This document shows positions 1-9,903 of a DNA stretch of 23,394 nucleotides, piece after piece (the first letter of the stretch is position 1; every line of letters starts with the position of its first letter). Source of the DNA: Acanthamoeba sp. SK_2022b (lineage: Eukaryota; Discosea; Longamoebia; Acanthamoebidae). The notes beneath the pieces are model-generated. The model saw only the letters and a program-made list of their open reading frames with translations. It was not told the origin of the DNA and did not search any database. The DNA lies in assembly GCA_027943245.1 (NCBI GenBank), contig JANDJZ010000120.1, positions 1 to 23,394 on the forward strand. The letters run 5' to 3'. The position numbers were made by a program, and so were the translations under genes.

Positions 1-477
1 CTCCTCTCCGCTTCCCTCCTTCTCCTCGACTCTGTCTGTCTTAGCCTTGGTAGCGACGTTCCTCCTGCTACGTCTGCTGAGCATTGTCGTTTTGGGTCGC
101 CCACCGAGCCCTAAGGCGGCGGTAGAGATGGGCTTCTCTGTGCTGTTGCTTCGGCCCTCGATGGCCTTAATCATGTTCTCCGAACGTTTGGAGCTGGGTT
201 TCGGGACGGGCTGCTTCGCAACCTGCTCCTCCTCTGCATCTTCCTCATCGCTTTCCTCCCTTTTGGTGCTCGATCCAACCTGTTTCTCCTCCTTCTCTTC
301 TTGCTCTCCCTCGTCCTGCCGGCTCACAACCTGCTTTGGCTTCGCTTTTGCGCTTCTGGTAGCGGCAGTAGCCCTCGCAGCGGGGGCTTTCGTTTTGCTG
401 GCCACCTCTTCGTTTGAGCGCTTCTTGGGTACGGCACTCTTCATCCACGGCAGCTTGCGCGTTGTCGTCTTTTCCAT
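1..477 (-). CDS. Unrecognised Lys/Glu-rich protein, N-terminal part
   Basis: A minus-strand frame opens at ATG 477 and stays open for 159 codons to the window edge, so the C-terminus is missing. The residues start MEKTTTRKLPWMKSAVPKKR, then alternate basic (Lys/Arg/Ala) and acidic (Glu/Asp) blocks. A less biased stretch around residues 95-145 contains ENMIKAIEGRS and LGLGGRPKT. There is no signal peptide or membrane segment. The composition suggests a disordered, nucleic-acid- or chromatin-associated N-terminus, but I recognise no family. The frame continues upstream without a stop to a strong 3' splice site (eight T then CCAG, ending at 511). The first exon may therefore begin at 510, with the ATG at 477 preceded by a spliced leader exon. 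The plus-strand ORF over the same DNA is a low-complexity shadow. Confidence 0.6.
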   Translation of the reverse strand, partial: MEKTTTRKLPWMKSAVPKKRSNEEVASKTKAPAARATAATRSAKAKPKQVVSRQDEGEQEEKEEKQVGSSTKREESDEEDAEEEQVAKQPVPKPSSKRSENMIKAIEGRSNSTEKPISTAALGLGGRPKTTMLSRRSRRNVATKAKTDRVEEKEGSGEE

Positions 478-510
478 CTCAATCGTGCTTTGCCAAGATG
501 TCAATCGATG

Positions 511-788
511 CTGGAAAAAAAATATAATAACTTAAGAGTGCTACGTTTGCGTGGCGAGCACAACTCTAGGTGGGCAGGCAAAGCTTGAAATCTGAGGCCA
601 GCGGCAGCAGCTGCGTCACCCACTAGAGTGCATCAACGTGTTTCGCACCACCACTGGCCACACGTTAAATTTGGCGCCCGAAAAGTCTCAGGGAGGTTTG
701 ATTTGGTGGTTCTGGAGTGCGCGGCCACGAGGTGATGTGCTTGGCTGATCCAGTGACCACGGAGATCCTCCTCACAGGAAGTACTTAC
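511..788 (-). other. Candidate 5'-UTR intron of the left-edge gene
   Basis: On the minus strand a near-perfect donor (GTAAGTAC, GT at 788-787) is followed 278 nt later by a strong acceptor (TTTTTTTTCCAG, ending at 511). The acceptor lies 33 nt before the ATG at 477. Joining exon ...789 to 510... gives a leader exon in front of the left-edge gene. A second possible acceptor (CTCTAG) lies between them. The upstream exon overlaps a 94-codon minus-strand ORF (1056-772). Read into that ORF's frame, the splice ends at a stop just before ATG 477, so a coding leader exon is less likely than a UTR one. This is inferred from splice consensus only. Confidence 0.35.
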
Positions 789-1208
789 TAATTGCACCTG
801 TGGTGCGCGTTCGGTCAGTACTTTGAGGAGTGTGGCCTTGGTTAGGCAGGATATGAGGTAGGGCCTGGGGTTTCCGCCAGGTGAAAGTGGCCCTTGCTTG
901 CTCCAGCTGTGCGGCGACTTGCTCAGCAGTGACGCAGGCCTGCTGTACAATCAAGCTGTTGTTCACGCCGTTGATGGACGGCAGTGGGACACGCGTCCCT
1001 GTACGACCTAGACGTCGAGAACCGAACCGACTTATGGGCCGCACGAGAGCGTGCATGTGTGTAGGGTAACTTCAAAAATAACGCAGCGAAATCGGTCGGC
1101 CTTCCGGATGGCGGTCTCCTGTGCTCCCACCACCCACCACGGCGCTTCTCTTCTCTTCTCTTCTCTTCTCTCACTCTCTCTTCTCGCTCCTCCGCCAGCG
1201 CGCTCCTC
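789..1208. other. Spacer between the left-edge gene and the CD36-family gene
   Basis: This spacer lies between the CD36-family stop codon at 1209 and the presumed leader of the left-edge gene on the same strand. It should hold the receptor's 3'-UTR and the left gene's promoter. A TTCTC pentamer tract occupies about 1146-1198. A minus-strand ORF (1056-772, 94 codons) has ordinary-looking composition but no family I recognise and no clear gene structure, so I do not call it a gene. Confidence 0.5.
1146..1198. repeat. TTCTC pentanucleotide repeat
   Basis: Several tandem TTCTC units grade into CT-rich sequence just past the stop codon of the CD36-family gene. On the transcribed strand this is a GAGAA purine tract in the likely 3'-UTR. 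Confidence 0.85.
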
Positions 1209-2319
1209 TTAGTCGTCGGCGTCGTTGTTTTGAATGGCGCTGTAGACCAAGTCGCCATCGCCTGTTCGCGTGAACTCGAAAAAGCTCCCTCGGCTGCGCG
1301 TGGCGGCGAGATCGAGTTAGGTTTGGTTCGTGCGGCATGAGGAGGGAGGGAGAGGGCGAGTGAATGGCAAGCGCCGTACCGATCTGCCTTGAGGCACAGG
1401 AAGAGGACCAACAAGCTGGGAAGGGAGAGCAGCAGCAAAAAGCCTCCCAGCCCGATCAGTGCCCAGAAGATGATCACCTCCGCCTTGAACCCCAGGTAGA
1501 GCGAATCTGCGACGTGCGCGCGAGTTAAAACACATACACACGCACACACCATTAGCCTCTTCTGTCTGTGCACTGTGCGCCTATTTGTTGTCGTTTGCGG
1601 CGTGAACGCGCACCCTTGACTTGGGCGGCGTTGGCCTCGGTGAGCGCCGCATACATGTGGATGTACACCACCGGGTAGATGACATCCATGCGAACCGAGG
1701 GATTGTAGGTGGTCATCTGGAAGTACGACTTGGACGGGTCCAGGTAGATGTTGATCTGCAGTGACTCGTCGTACCACACCACTGATCGACAAAGAACGCG
1801 TGGCATGTGAGCGAAAACGAGCTGTATGGGGGGAGGGGGGCAACGAAGGGGAGATACCGTTTCCGGTGTTGGGCTCGATGTCGATGCGGGTGATGTCGAC
1901 GGCCGGGTCCTGCACCTGGCCCTTGATGAGGCTGGTGTACTTGGGGTCGGCCAGGTACATGTGGGGATTGCTGATCAGCAGTGACGTCCCGTTGTGGAAG
2001 CCAGTCAGGTTGCAGAAGCCTAACACCCCCCCCCCCAACCATCACCCAACGCACGCCACCCCCCGTGAGGATCAGCACGCTGCTTTCGCCACCTCGGCAA
2101 ACAAGAGGCCACTCCACGCGCTCTCCTGATTCGTTGCTTGGGGGGTGAGGGCGCACCCTGAATGGTCTGGTAGAGGGTGGCGTTGATGGCCCATGTCTCA
2201 TTTGCCAGCGTGTAGCGGATAGTGTTCACTCCTCTGCGCGGTTCGAGCGAGGTCAGAAATGCGAACAAGCTGGGGGGGGGGTACACTCCACTCGACATGG
2301 ACACAAAGACAAAGACAAA

Positions 2320-2390
<71 letters not shown>

Positions 2391-5300
2391 CACGCACTTG
2401 TGGTCGATGTAGTGTAAGGGAACAAGGTGCATGTTGCGGACGTAGTTCGAGTCCCTGCCACACGTCCCAGATAGCGTAAGGTGCAATGACCAAGAAATAA
2501 AATAAAATAAAACATTAAAAACAAAATTAAATGCTTAATAAATAATATATTGTTGCGTTACTCGCTCGTGCGTAGGTTACGCACCATGACCACAGATCGG
2601 TGTCGAGGTCGAGGAACGGGCGGAAGAATCCCAAATCGTTTACTCCTTCGACAGGCAGCGGCACTCTGCACTCGGAGAGAGAGAGAGAGAGAGAGGTCAG
2701 ATGACGAGCCCGCGGCTGCAATGCGACCAGAGCAGGCGCGGGGTCGACGTACGCGTAGACATCTTCCACGACAGTCTGACCGAACCATTGGGTGTAGAGC
2801 TGTACTTGAGACACGTCCTCCTTGCCCGTGAACACGATGTTTGGCGCGTGCTTCTTTCGTGCCTTCTCCGGCGTCGTTTCGTTTCCTGCCAATCATTGCC
2901 ATCGCGCACGCCCCCCCCCCCCTCCAGTGGTCGGTTGCGGTTCCACCACTAACCACCACCATCACCACCGAAAACCATCGCGCACGATACAGAGCAGAGC
3001 CCAAGCGCAAACAAACGGTGGTGGGCCAGGTAGGCGCACCTAGGATGGAGGAGTCAGGTTGTTCGGGCGAAAGCAGTTCGAGCAGCGGATCAGAATTCTG
3101 CATTAGCCTGGACGACGGTGGGGGGGAGATGAGCGAGCGAGAGAGCAAGCGAGAGAGGATAGGAGCTGTAAACGGTACCACTCGTCGACGGTGCGCGTGG
3201 TGAACAGGCCGCCGCCTTGGGCGATGACGTCTTTCATCAACACGCCTGAATACTCTACCCACATGTAGAGGATGTACACATAGAACTGCAGACGCGACAA
3301 GCCGGTTGTCAGCCCAGAGGTTCTCCGAATTGGATGGCAGAAAACAGGCGAGAGTTTTACTTACCGCATCGGCCTGGCCCTGATCGTCGCCAGAGGAGAG
3401 AAGGGACACAGCGAAAGCGCGGGTAAGCAGTTGCGGCGTGAATAACGCAAGAGTGATTCGACGGTGAGAGTGAAGTGTGAGTACCCTATTGATGCCCCAG
3501 GTCTCTTCGACGTAGGTTCCGTTGTAGTCGATGGGGTTGACAGTGGCTACACGCACGCGCGCGCACATATCGCATGAGCGAGCATTGTATAACCGCGAAA
3601 GGTAGGAGTGGGGGGCGTGCTTACTCTGTACGAAGACGCCGAGGTTCTGCGCCGAAAAGGTGCCCACTGTTCCGTTGAGCAGCTTTTTGCTCTGCAAGCT
3701 CCCACAACAACCAACAACCAACAAGCCATCATCATGTGAGAAGTCGCTCCGTCGAACAACAAGGGGAAGGAGGGAAGCTGGTACGGCGTTGGCGGAGATC
3801 GAGGCGGCTCCATTGAGGCTCCAGTAGATGCCCAACTCGGAGGCGGACGGGAACTGGGTGCCGGGGTAGAGCGTGGTCAACGACACTCCGCCGGTCACCT
3901 GGCCCGTGCCCCATTGCAGGTACGCTGCGCCAATCGCGCGGGTGGAGGAGAGGAAGGAGGGAGACAGTTAGCGAGCAGCTGGGAGTTGCGCCTGGCGCGG
4001 CGAGCAAGAGACCTACCGAGATCGTTGAGTTCGGCCACGTCCCATTGCTTCAGGAGCGCAGGCACAACGAGCCCATCGCGCGCGCGCTGGTACCAGGCGA
4101 GCAGGGCGCCCACCTACGGTATGGGAACACCGCTGTCGGTGAGCAACTGAGCAGAGTAGAGAGAGAGAGAGAGAGAGGATGGGCGCGACCACCGACCTGG
4201 CTTGTCGTAAGGTCGAACGCGGTTCTGATCGCCTCGGTCGAATTGGCATCGCCTAGGCGCAAGCGCAAGATCGGTTCTGTGAGATGATGCACGGACGGCC
4301 ACTGATCGGTGGGGGGTGGGGTTGACTACCGTTCAGAGCCCGGCGCCAGGTGGTGACGGTGGTCCTGTCTGTGGCAAGGAGCGAGAGCGGAGTGGCAGGG
4401 TTGAAGAGGCCCTGTGCGCTGGCCACCGAGATGCCGCTGCAATGCGGAGGAGGGGCAATGCGTGCGCGCATCAGGTCGTGGCACTTCACACAGAGCAGCT
4501 CGGCTGCGGCGTGTACCTGGGGGCCGAGGCGTTGAGCGACACCTGCATGTACGCCCACGCGGGCGAAATGAGCGCTGTCTGGTTGGCCCAGTTGTCGAGG
4601 AAGGCCAGCGTCGTGGATCCGTTGGTGAGCTGCGCCTGCTCCTTGGCGAGCACGCCCGCCTCCGTCTTCGCGTTCGCACGTGAGCACGTGTCTTACAGAC
4701 AAGTGTGGAGAGGGGGGGGAGAGAGAGAGTAGACGCTGCAAGAGGGGCGCAACGCGCGAGAGAAAACCTAGGAGAGAGGGAGAGACGCGCACCTGAACGA
4801 CTAGGTCAGGAATCCATTCTTCCAACATGAACTCGAAGAACACACGTATCGCAGGCCCGGTCAGTGCGAACACCAGCATGCCTTCGCCGCCGGCTTGCGA
4901 GAGCGCCGCAGGATAGGCTGCATGAGAGTGCAACAGACGACGAGCATGAGCGAGGCCAGACCGGCTGGGCACAGACAAGGGTCATATGAGAGAGAGAGAG
5001 AGAGAGAGAACCAGGGTTGACGTTGACGATGATGTCTGTATCCGAGCCATTGGAGAGCTCGGGGAGGAAGATGTAGCGAGTCATAGTGTTGTACTGAACC
5101 TTGTTGCCGTCCTCGAGCCACTCGATGTCGATCAAGTCCTTCTTGTTCCTGCGTGAGCGGAGAGCAAGCAGTGAGCGATCCCCACACGGATAGCAACAAG
5201 AACAAAGACACAGAGACAACCAACGGCGCAAAGGAAAGCTGCAGGCGGCTGGGGAAGGGTACCAGTAAACGTAGGGTCCCACCTCATTGACGATGGGCAG

Positions 5301-5646
5301 GGCGCCCTTGCGCACATCGTCAAGGTTGGTGATGTTGTAGAAGTGCGCCGCGATGTACAGCGTCGGTGCGTCGCTTGCATAGGTGTTTTGCCAGTGCTTG
5401 TAGTTGGTTGCTTTCTGCGCCAGTTGGCGATAACAAAGCAATAAATAAATAAATAAATAATAAAACAAATTAATTTAAAAGAGAGAAGCGTACAGGAGAG
5501 TCGATAATGACTTGGTCGTAGATCCCACCCTTGATGAAATCTCTAACACCGACCTGCGCCAGCCAAGCGCCACCGAAGAGAATAGCGCCCAGCAAGACCG
5601 TGAGTGCTGTCACCACAACACAACACCAGGTCTTCTTCCGCACCAT
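1209..5646 (-). CDS. CD36/LIMP-2 family (scavenger receptor class B) membrane glycoprotein
   Basis: Twenty-two exons (5646-5494, 5414-5263, 5148-5012, 4917-4793, 4665-4517, 4436-4330, 4276-4197, 4113-4017, 3924-3785, 3691-3625, 3546-3485, 3379-3365, 3285-3179, 3107-3040, 2885-2753, 2665-2585, 2454-2398, 2233-2157, 2019-1858, 1781-1614, 1506-1380, 1293-1209) give 782 aa in one frame. An N-terminal membrane helix spans about residues 9-28 and a C-terminal one about 722-750, the CD36 hairpin topology with a large lumenal/extracellular loop. Family landmarks are GPYVYWNKKD (about 95), TRTVDEWL (about 458-465), NDLGFFRPF, and ADPKYTSL with DIEPNTG (about 625-655). Many N-glycosylation sequons are present. 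The short cytosolic tail ends GDLVYSAIQNNDADD, and YSAI fits a YxxPhi endolysosomal sorting signal. The family binds lipids, particles or lysosomal enzymes; the exact ligand is not visible here. Vertebrate members are about 470-510 aa. The extra length lies mostly in residues about 190-430. The exon 15/16 junction is the least certain. Confidence 0.93.
2321..2390. repeat. (AC)n-(AG)n compound microsatellite
   Basis: About 25 AC units (2321-2370) run directly into about 10 AG units (to 2390). The tract sits inside intron 17 of the CD36-family gene, just after its 5' splice site on the coding strand, where it reads as CT then GT. Confidence 0.95.
2675..2695. repeat. (GA)n microsatellite in intron 15 of the CD36-family gene
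   Basis: This run reads (CT)n on the coding strand. It lies immediately before the GTGCAG acceptor and so can serve as the polypyrimidine tract. Confidence 0.85.
3365..3379 (-). other. 15-nt microexon (exon 12 of the CD36-family gene)
   Basis: The sequence GGCCAGGCCGATGCG encodes Gly-Gln-Ala-Asp-Ala. It is flanked by a CAG acceptor and a GTAAGT donor. Its length is a multiple of three and it joins the phase-0 exons on either side. Skipping it would also keep the frame. Confidence 0.65.
4159..4177. repeat. (GA)n microsatellite in intron 7 of the CD36-family gene
   Basis: A short dinucleotide run that reads (CT)n on the coding strand. It lies in the 5' half of an 83-nt intron. Confidence 0.85.
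4988..5010. repeat. (GA)n microsatellite abutting the intron 3 donor
   Basis: On the coding strand the intron begins GT and then continues directly as TCTCTCTC. The repeat therefore forms part of the 5' splice-site region of the CD36-family gene. Confidence 0.85.
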
Positions 5647-6025
5647 CTCTGTAGTCCCAGAACGTAAAACGCACTACGTGAATGTGGCAGCAAATTTCTC
5701 TTTTTCTGGCCAAAATCTCTTCAAGAGATTAGGTACCTGAGTGGATTTGCAGATGGATGCGTGCAGTTGGAGGGATTAAGGTACACGGGTTTTGTTTTTT
5801 AAGATTTACTCTACTCGAATTGTTGCGTGGGCGAGTGACAGGGTCGGTCGCAAAGAAACTCTCCGCGGAATTCTCGCGTATTTAACAACACATATGTTTG
5901 GAATTCGCGACCAAAATCACGCAACATATTTAAAATTTTGAAATAACACACGGCCGAGAAAAGCAGCCGATCCCCCGCCATCTCACAATTAAGGGCAGCG
6001 AACGGTCCTCCCGGGCAGATCAGGT
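5647..6025. promoter_or_regulatory. Spacer with the presumed promoter of the CD36-family gene
   Basis: About 380 bp separate two minus-strand genes. The sequence is AT-rich compared with the flanking exons, especially around 5875-5945 (runs of A/T such as TATTTAAAATTTTGAAAT). It should hold the 3'-UTR-free left side of the HA-domain gene's 3' end and the CD36-family promoter and leader. No ORF of interest and no specific motif were recognised. Confidence 0.5.
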
Positions 6026-9000
6026 CTAGAGGTCACCAACCGGCGCGAAGAAGCCGATCGCGTCAAGCAGCTTTCGCCGCCAGGGCAACAGCGTGCCGGA
6101 CCTCAGCCGGTTGACCTGCTCGTCGGACCACCTAACACAACAAGTGGGGGAAGGGGAGGAGGGCGTGAGCGACGCCAACGCTGACTGCATTGAAGCAACG
6201 AACCCAACGCCGGACACCGCCGCCACCAAGGGCACGACCGGTTTTACCTGCCAAGCGTGGCGTCCTGCTTTCGGTTCGGTCGGTTGATGTTGTTCTGCTT
6301 CTGCCACGCCTTGACCGCTTCTAAGCGCTTCAGCCACTTCTGGTTCACGTGACTCTCGGGGATGTCTCCTCCTCCTCCTCCTCCTCCTCCATCTTCGTCC
6401 TCCCCCTCAATATCGTCTGCATCACGGTTGGCGGCCGGAACCTCCTCCTCCTCCTCCTCCTCCTCTTCTGCCTCCTCCTTCACTTCGACATCATCTTCGC
6501 TCTCGCTTTTCTTTGATTTCCTCTCCGTCCTCCTCCTCTTCTGCTTCTTTGTCGTCTGGTTGTCGCTCGGCTTCCTCTTCGCCGCGTCCCGGGCCGTGTC
6601 TCTGTCGCCTCGTTCGGGCTCCCTGCTCTCGGCCTGGGAGCTCAGCGACTTGGCTCTCCTCCGCGTGACGACGCCATCCTTCCCTGCGTCGCTTTTCCTT
6701 CGCGCCTTTTGCCTCTGGCCTCTCCTACCCGTTTCCTCAACCTCTTCCTCCTCCTCCTCTTCCTCCTCTTTGAGCTGATCCTCAATGTCCTCATCTTCAT
6801 CGTCCTTCTCCGATGGCGCGGCGTAGTCGTCATCGCTTCCTCTGCTGTGCTGCGACTGCGCTTGTCGCTGCCCGTCATCGCTGTCCTCCTGTACCCCCTC
6901 GCCTTCGTCCCCCTTTGCCTGCGCGCGCTTCTCGCGCCTCGATCGCTTGACGGCCCTTGGTCGTCCGCTGCTGGCGCCGCTCTTCTTGTCGCCCTGGGAG
7001 AGCGAGCCCTCTTGGCCCTTGCTCTTGGCCTCGGCCGACTCCTCAGCGGCACTCGGTTGCTGCTGCTTCTGCTGGGCTTTGTGCTGCGGTAGGGGGCTGG
7101 CCCGCGTCGTCGCAGGGCCTCGGCCCTTCTCGGCCTGCTTGCTCTGGTGCTCCTCCTCCGGATGGACCATGCCGAGGGCGACCAGGTCTCGAACCTTCCT
7201 CTCCGGCACGGCGCCTCTCCTGCCAAGGCCCGAGTCAGGGACGAGCGAAAGCACGACAGCGCTCGCAGCGCAGCGCGAGTGCGGGATGAGAACCTCCAGC
7301 GCTGGCGGACGTTCTGCGTCCACGTGTAGAGCGGCTTGTTCGGGTGGTTCTTGGGCACGCGACAATGGCCGTGCTCCGCGATGAACGCGCGGAGCTCCTC
7401 CACCCGCGTCAGCCACCTACGAAAAGGAAAAGCGCTCAGTAACGGAGTTTTACAGCCCTCCCCCCTCCCGTTGTTCTCGCAGCGAGGCGATGGTACCGCT
7501 CCTCGTTGTCCTGTTCGATCTCCTCGGCCGCTCTGCGGCCCCTCTTCCGCCGCCAAAGTGTGGAGCGAGAGGGCTTGCTCGGGCTCCTCTCGGCCCCCAC
7601 GGTCGATTCCTCGCTCCCGCTCCCGCTCAGCCGGCGGTCCATCCGCGGCTGCGGGGAGCCTTCGGGCGCACTCGGTGTTGATGGCTTCTCCTTCCTCCCT
7701 TGTCGCGCCACCACCGACAGCGGCTCGAGCGAGTCGACGGTCGTCGCGGCCTGCGTAATGGTACCGGCACGCCGGGCAGGCACGCTGTCAAGCCTCTCCT
7801 CTCCCATCACCACAACACTACCGGGGTCGTTGTCTCTCTCGCTTCTTGTCGCGGGCACGGCCGCGTTTCCTCGATTCCGTTTGTTGGTGTTGGTGTTGGC
7901 GTCGTCGCTGCCTCGCGCTCGCTTCATGCCTCTCCCTCTCGCTACATCTATCTCCTGGTATCTCCCCATGCCATCGTCGCTGCTCTCGTCCTCGCTGCTC
8001 TCGCTCGTGCCACTACCGCTCCTGCTGCTGCTGCTGTCGCGCTTTCGCTGACTGCTGCTGCCGCTGCGCCGCCGACTCTTTCTCCTCCGCTCCTGTCGCT
8101 CGCGCTCCTTGCGGCGCCGGTCCTCTCGCATCTCCCGCAGCAGCCCATGAAGCTCCTGCTTGAGTTCGCGATTCTCGAGCTCGAGGTCGTGCAGCTTGCC
8201 CTGGTTCTCCTTGTCGCGCCGCGCCACTTCCATCAGCAGCTCGGTCTTGACCTCGCCCATGATCTCCCTGCGGAGAGCTGCCACGACGACCGGCTGCTGG
8301 TCCTGGGGCAGCTGTAGCTCGTGCGGCAGTGGAGTGACTGCACGGATGGAACTCCTCGCGGGCGGCGTGGGCAGCTGAGCCTCGGCCGCCTGTCGCACAG
8401 AGTTCGTAGGCGTGACTTCGGCGCCGTTGCCCAGAGCGTCTCGGAGCACGAGCTCGGCCGCGTTGGCGGCCGTGGGCGTGAGCAACGTGGGCGCGAGCGG
8501 CGCTGTGGGCGTAGGCGCCGCCGACATGGTGGGCGACGGTGGCGGACGGGGCCCACCGCGCGCGGCATCGCTGATCGATGGAATGTCGAGAAGGCCGACC
8601 AACAGGTTCTCGTACAGGGGGTCATGCTTGCGCGGCGTGTCGTTGACCACGATCGCCGTGCTGCTGTCGCCGCCTTCCTTGCGCGTGCGAGCTGCGCTGG
8701 TCTTCTGTTTCCGATCGCTGTTGCCGTTTGTGCTGATGGCGGAGGCCGCCGCCTTCTCCGCCTTGTGCTGGGTGATGAGCTTCTCGAGCTGCCTCTCGAT
8801 GTCGGCAATCGTCAACACCGCTGCATACATCGACGGTGGTGGCGACGCCTCTGCTGCCGAAAATGCGAGTCAAAAGGTCTGACAGTTGGCGGTGTGCATG
8901 TTTACGTGGACAGGCACACGTACCGCCTGCACTCAAGGCTCCAGGAGAGCTGTGGGTGCCGGGAAGTAACGAGGTGAAGGCCGAGGTGGGCGCAGAGAAC

Positions 9001-9065
9001 AGAGGGCCTGCCTGCCGGTGACGGTCGTTCATCCTTTCCTGCCCGTTGCGCTGTGGCCGTTCCAT
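6026..9065 (-). CDS. Helicase-associated (HA) domain protein with coiled coil and acidic/basic linker, no helicase
   Basis: Five exons (9065-8924, 8853-7497, 7416-7294, 7219-6248, 6131-6026) give 899 aa. Residues 56-80 are helical. About 240-310 form a charged Leu-containing coiled coil that runs into an Arg/Ser-rich stretch. HA domain 1 (about 501-560) shows WLTRVEELRAF, HGHCRVP and a closing RKVRDLVALGM. HA domain 2 (about 836-899) shows WLKRLEAVKAW, a diverged NNINRPN, LGRWSDEQ and LLDAIGFFAP at the C-terminus. Between them lies a long KKQKRRR-type basic and poly-Glu/poly-Gly linker. The HA fold (PF03457) is a small helical domain best known at the C-terminus of bacterial helicases. Here there is no ATPase motif, so a nuclear nucleic-acid or chromatin role is inferred only. 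The start at 9065 is chosen as the Met nearest exon 1; an in-frame Met at 9188 is an alternative. Confidence 0.85.
6362..6480. repeat. Trinucleotide (CTC/TCC) tracts encoding poly-Gly and poly-Glu
   Basis: Two CTC-type runs, about 6364-6390 and 6441-6473, encode poly-Gly and poly-Glu on the minus strand in the linker of the HA-domain protein. A third Glu run lies near 6741-6772. They explain the long plus-strand Ser/Pro shadow ORFs here. Confidence 0.85.
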
Positions 9066-9528
9066 GACTACCTGGACCAGGTGAACAGAACGGCGTTTCT
9101 CAGAGCGGCGCTTCGACACAAGGGGGCGGTGGCAGGAAAGAACGCCAGAGCTGGCAGCTCGATCAACTATCCTTGAATTAAAAACCAATCAAAAAGTCGG
9201 GGGGAAAGCAAATTCGTACAAATTGAAAGGAATGACCGGGCTGATTCTGGTACTGCTGACTGGGGCAGCTGCGCGCACGCCGTGGGGCCGGCCTTGCTTT
9301 TGCAAGCCGTGAGCAGGATAGACAAGAGCCGACAGCCAACGGTCCCAACACGTCTCTCGCGGCCGGATTTTGTCCGACGCGTCCACTGGTGCTGCGTTCC
9401 GCCTGTTTGACAATAAAAGTGTACCAAAAAGAAAAATAAAAACAAAATAAAAAAATAAAAACAAAAAAGCAGACACCCCCAGGCACTGACACTGATCGAG
9501 AACCAGTTGCAGTCGCAAAGCTCACAAG
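9066..9528. promoter_or_regulatory. Divergent promoter region, HA-domain gene / RP9 gene
   Basis: About 460 bp lie between two divergent start codons. The RP9-proximal part holds a nearly pure A-tract (about 9425-9469, A broken by single T, C or G), of the kind that excludes nucleosomes. No TATA box or other named element could be supported. An in-frame Met at 9188 could extend the HA-domain protein into this spacer. Confidence 0.5.
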
Positions 9529-9839
9529 ATGGGAGACAGGAGCGCATCTTTCACAAAGGGCGTGGGCGGACCGCCGCTGGACGGGGAAAAGCTGGACATC
9601 TTCTACGAGGCTCCGCCCGGCCTGGTGAAGGAGAAGGAGGATCGGCCCGAGGACACAGTGCCTGACCTTCCTGGTAATGAACAAGTTCGCGACTTCCTGG
9701 CCAAGGCGCCCAGCAAGGGTCTCTGGTACAAACACCCCACCGTCTCCAGCTTGAGTGCGCTCACTGACCCGCTGCCTCGCCGATGACGTCGTCAGGATGC
9801 CGCTCGGCAAGTGCGTCCTAGAGCTACCTCTCCTAGCAC

Positions 9840-9903
<64 letters not shown>

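Noticed and set aside
47..535. 162-codon plus-strand Leu/Ser-rich ORF
   Set aside because: It mirrors the Lys/Glu-rich minus frame; low-complexity Ser runs are antisense of GAG and GAA codons.
772..1056. 94-codon minus-strand ORF as an independent gene
   Set aside because: No recognisable motif, and it ends across a strong splice donor; kept only as a possible leader exon.
923..2038. 371-codon minus-strand ORF
   Set aside because: It merges true exons 19, 21 and 22 of the CD36-family gene with introns and switches out of the coding frame; the spliced model explains all conserved motifs.
2321..2390. Repeat tracts as a CRISPR-like array
   Set aside because: They are simple dinucleotide repeats without spacers, inside a eukaryotic intron.
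6362..7384. Plus-strand Ser/Pro/Leu-rich ORFs
   Set aside because: They are antisense shadows of poly-Glu, poly-Gly and Lys/Arg codons in the HA-domain gene.
7506..8977. Several plus-strand ORFs of 100-218 codons
   Set aside because: They are antisense to exon 2 of the HA-domain gene, with Cys/Arg/Ser-biased composition and no family features.
9425..9469. A-tract as the poly(A) tail of a retroposed element
   Set aside because: It is broken by regular T and C bases, no target-site duplication was seen, and it lies in a divergent promoter where A-tracts are common.
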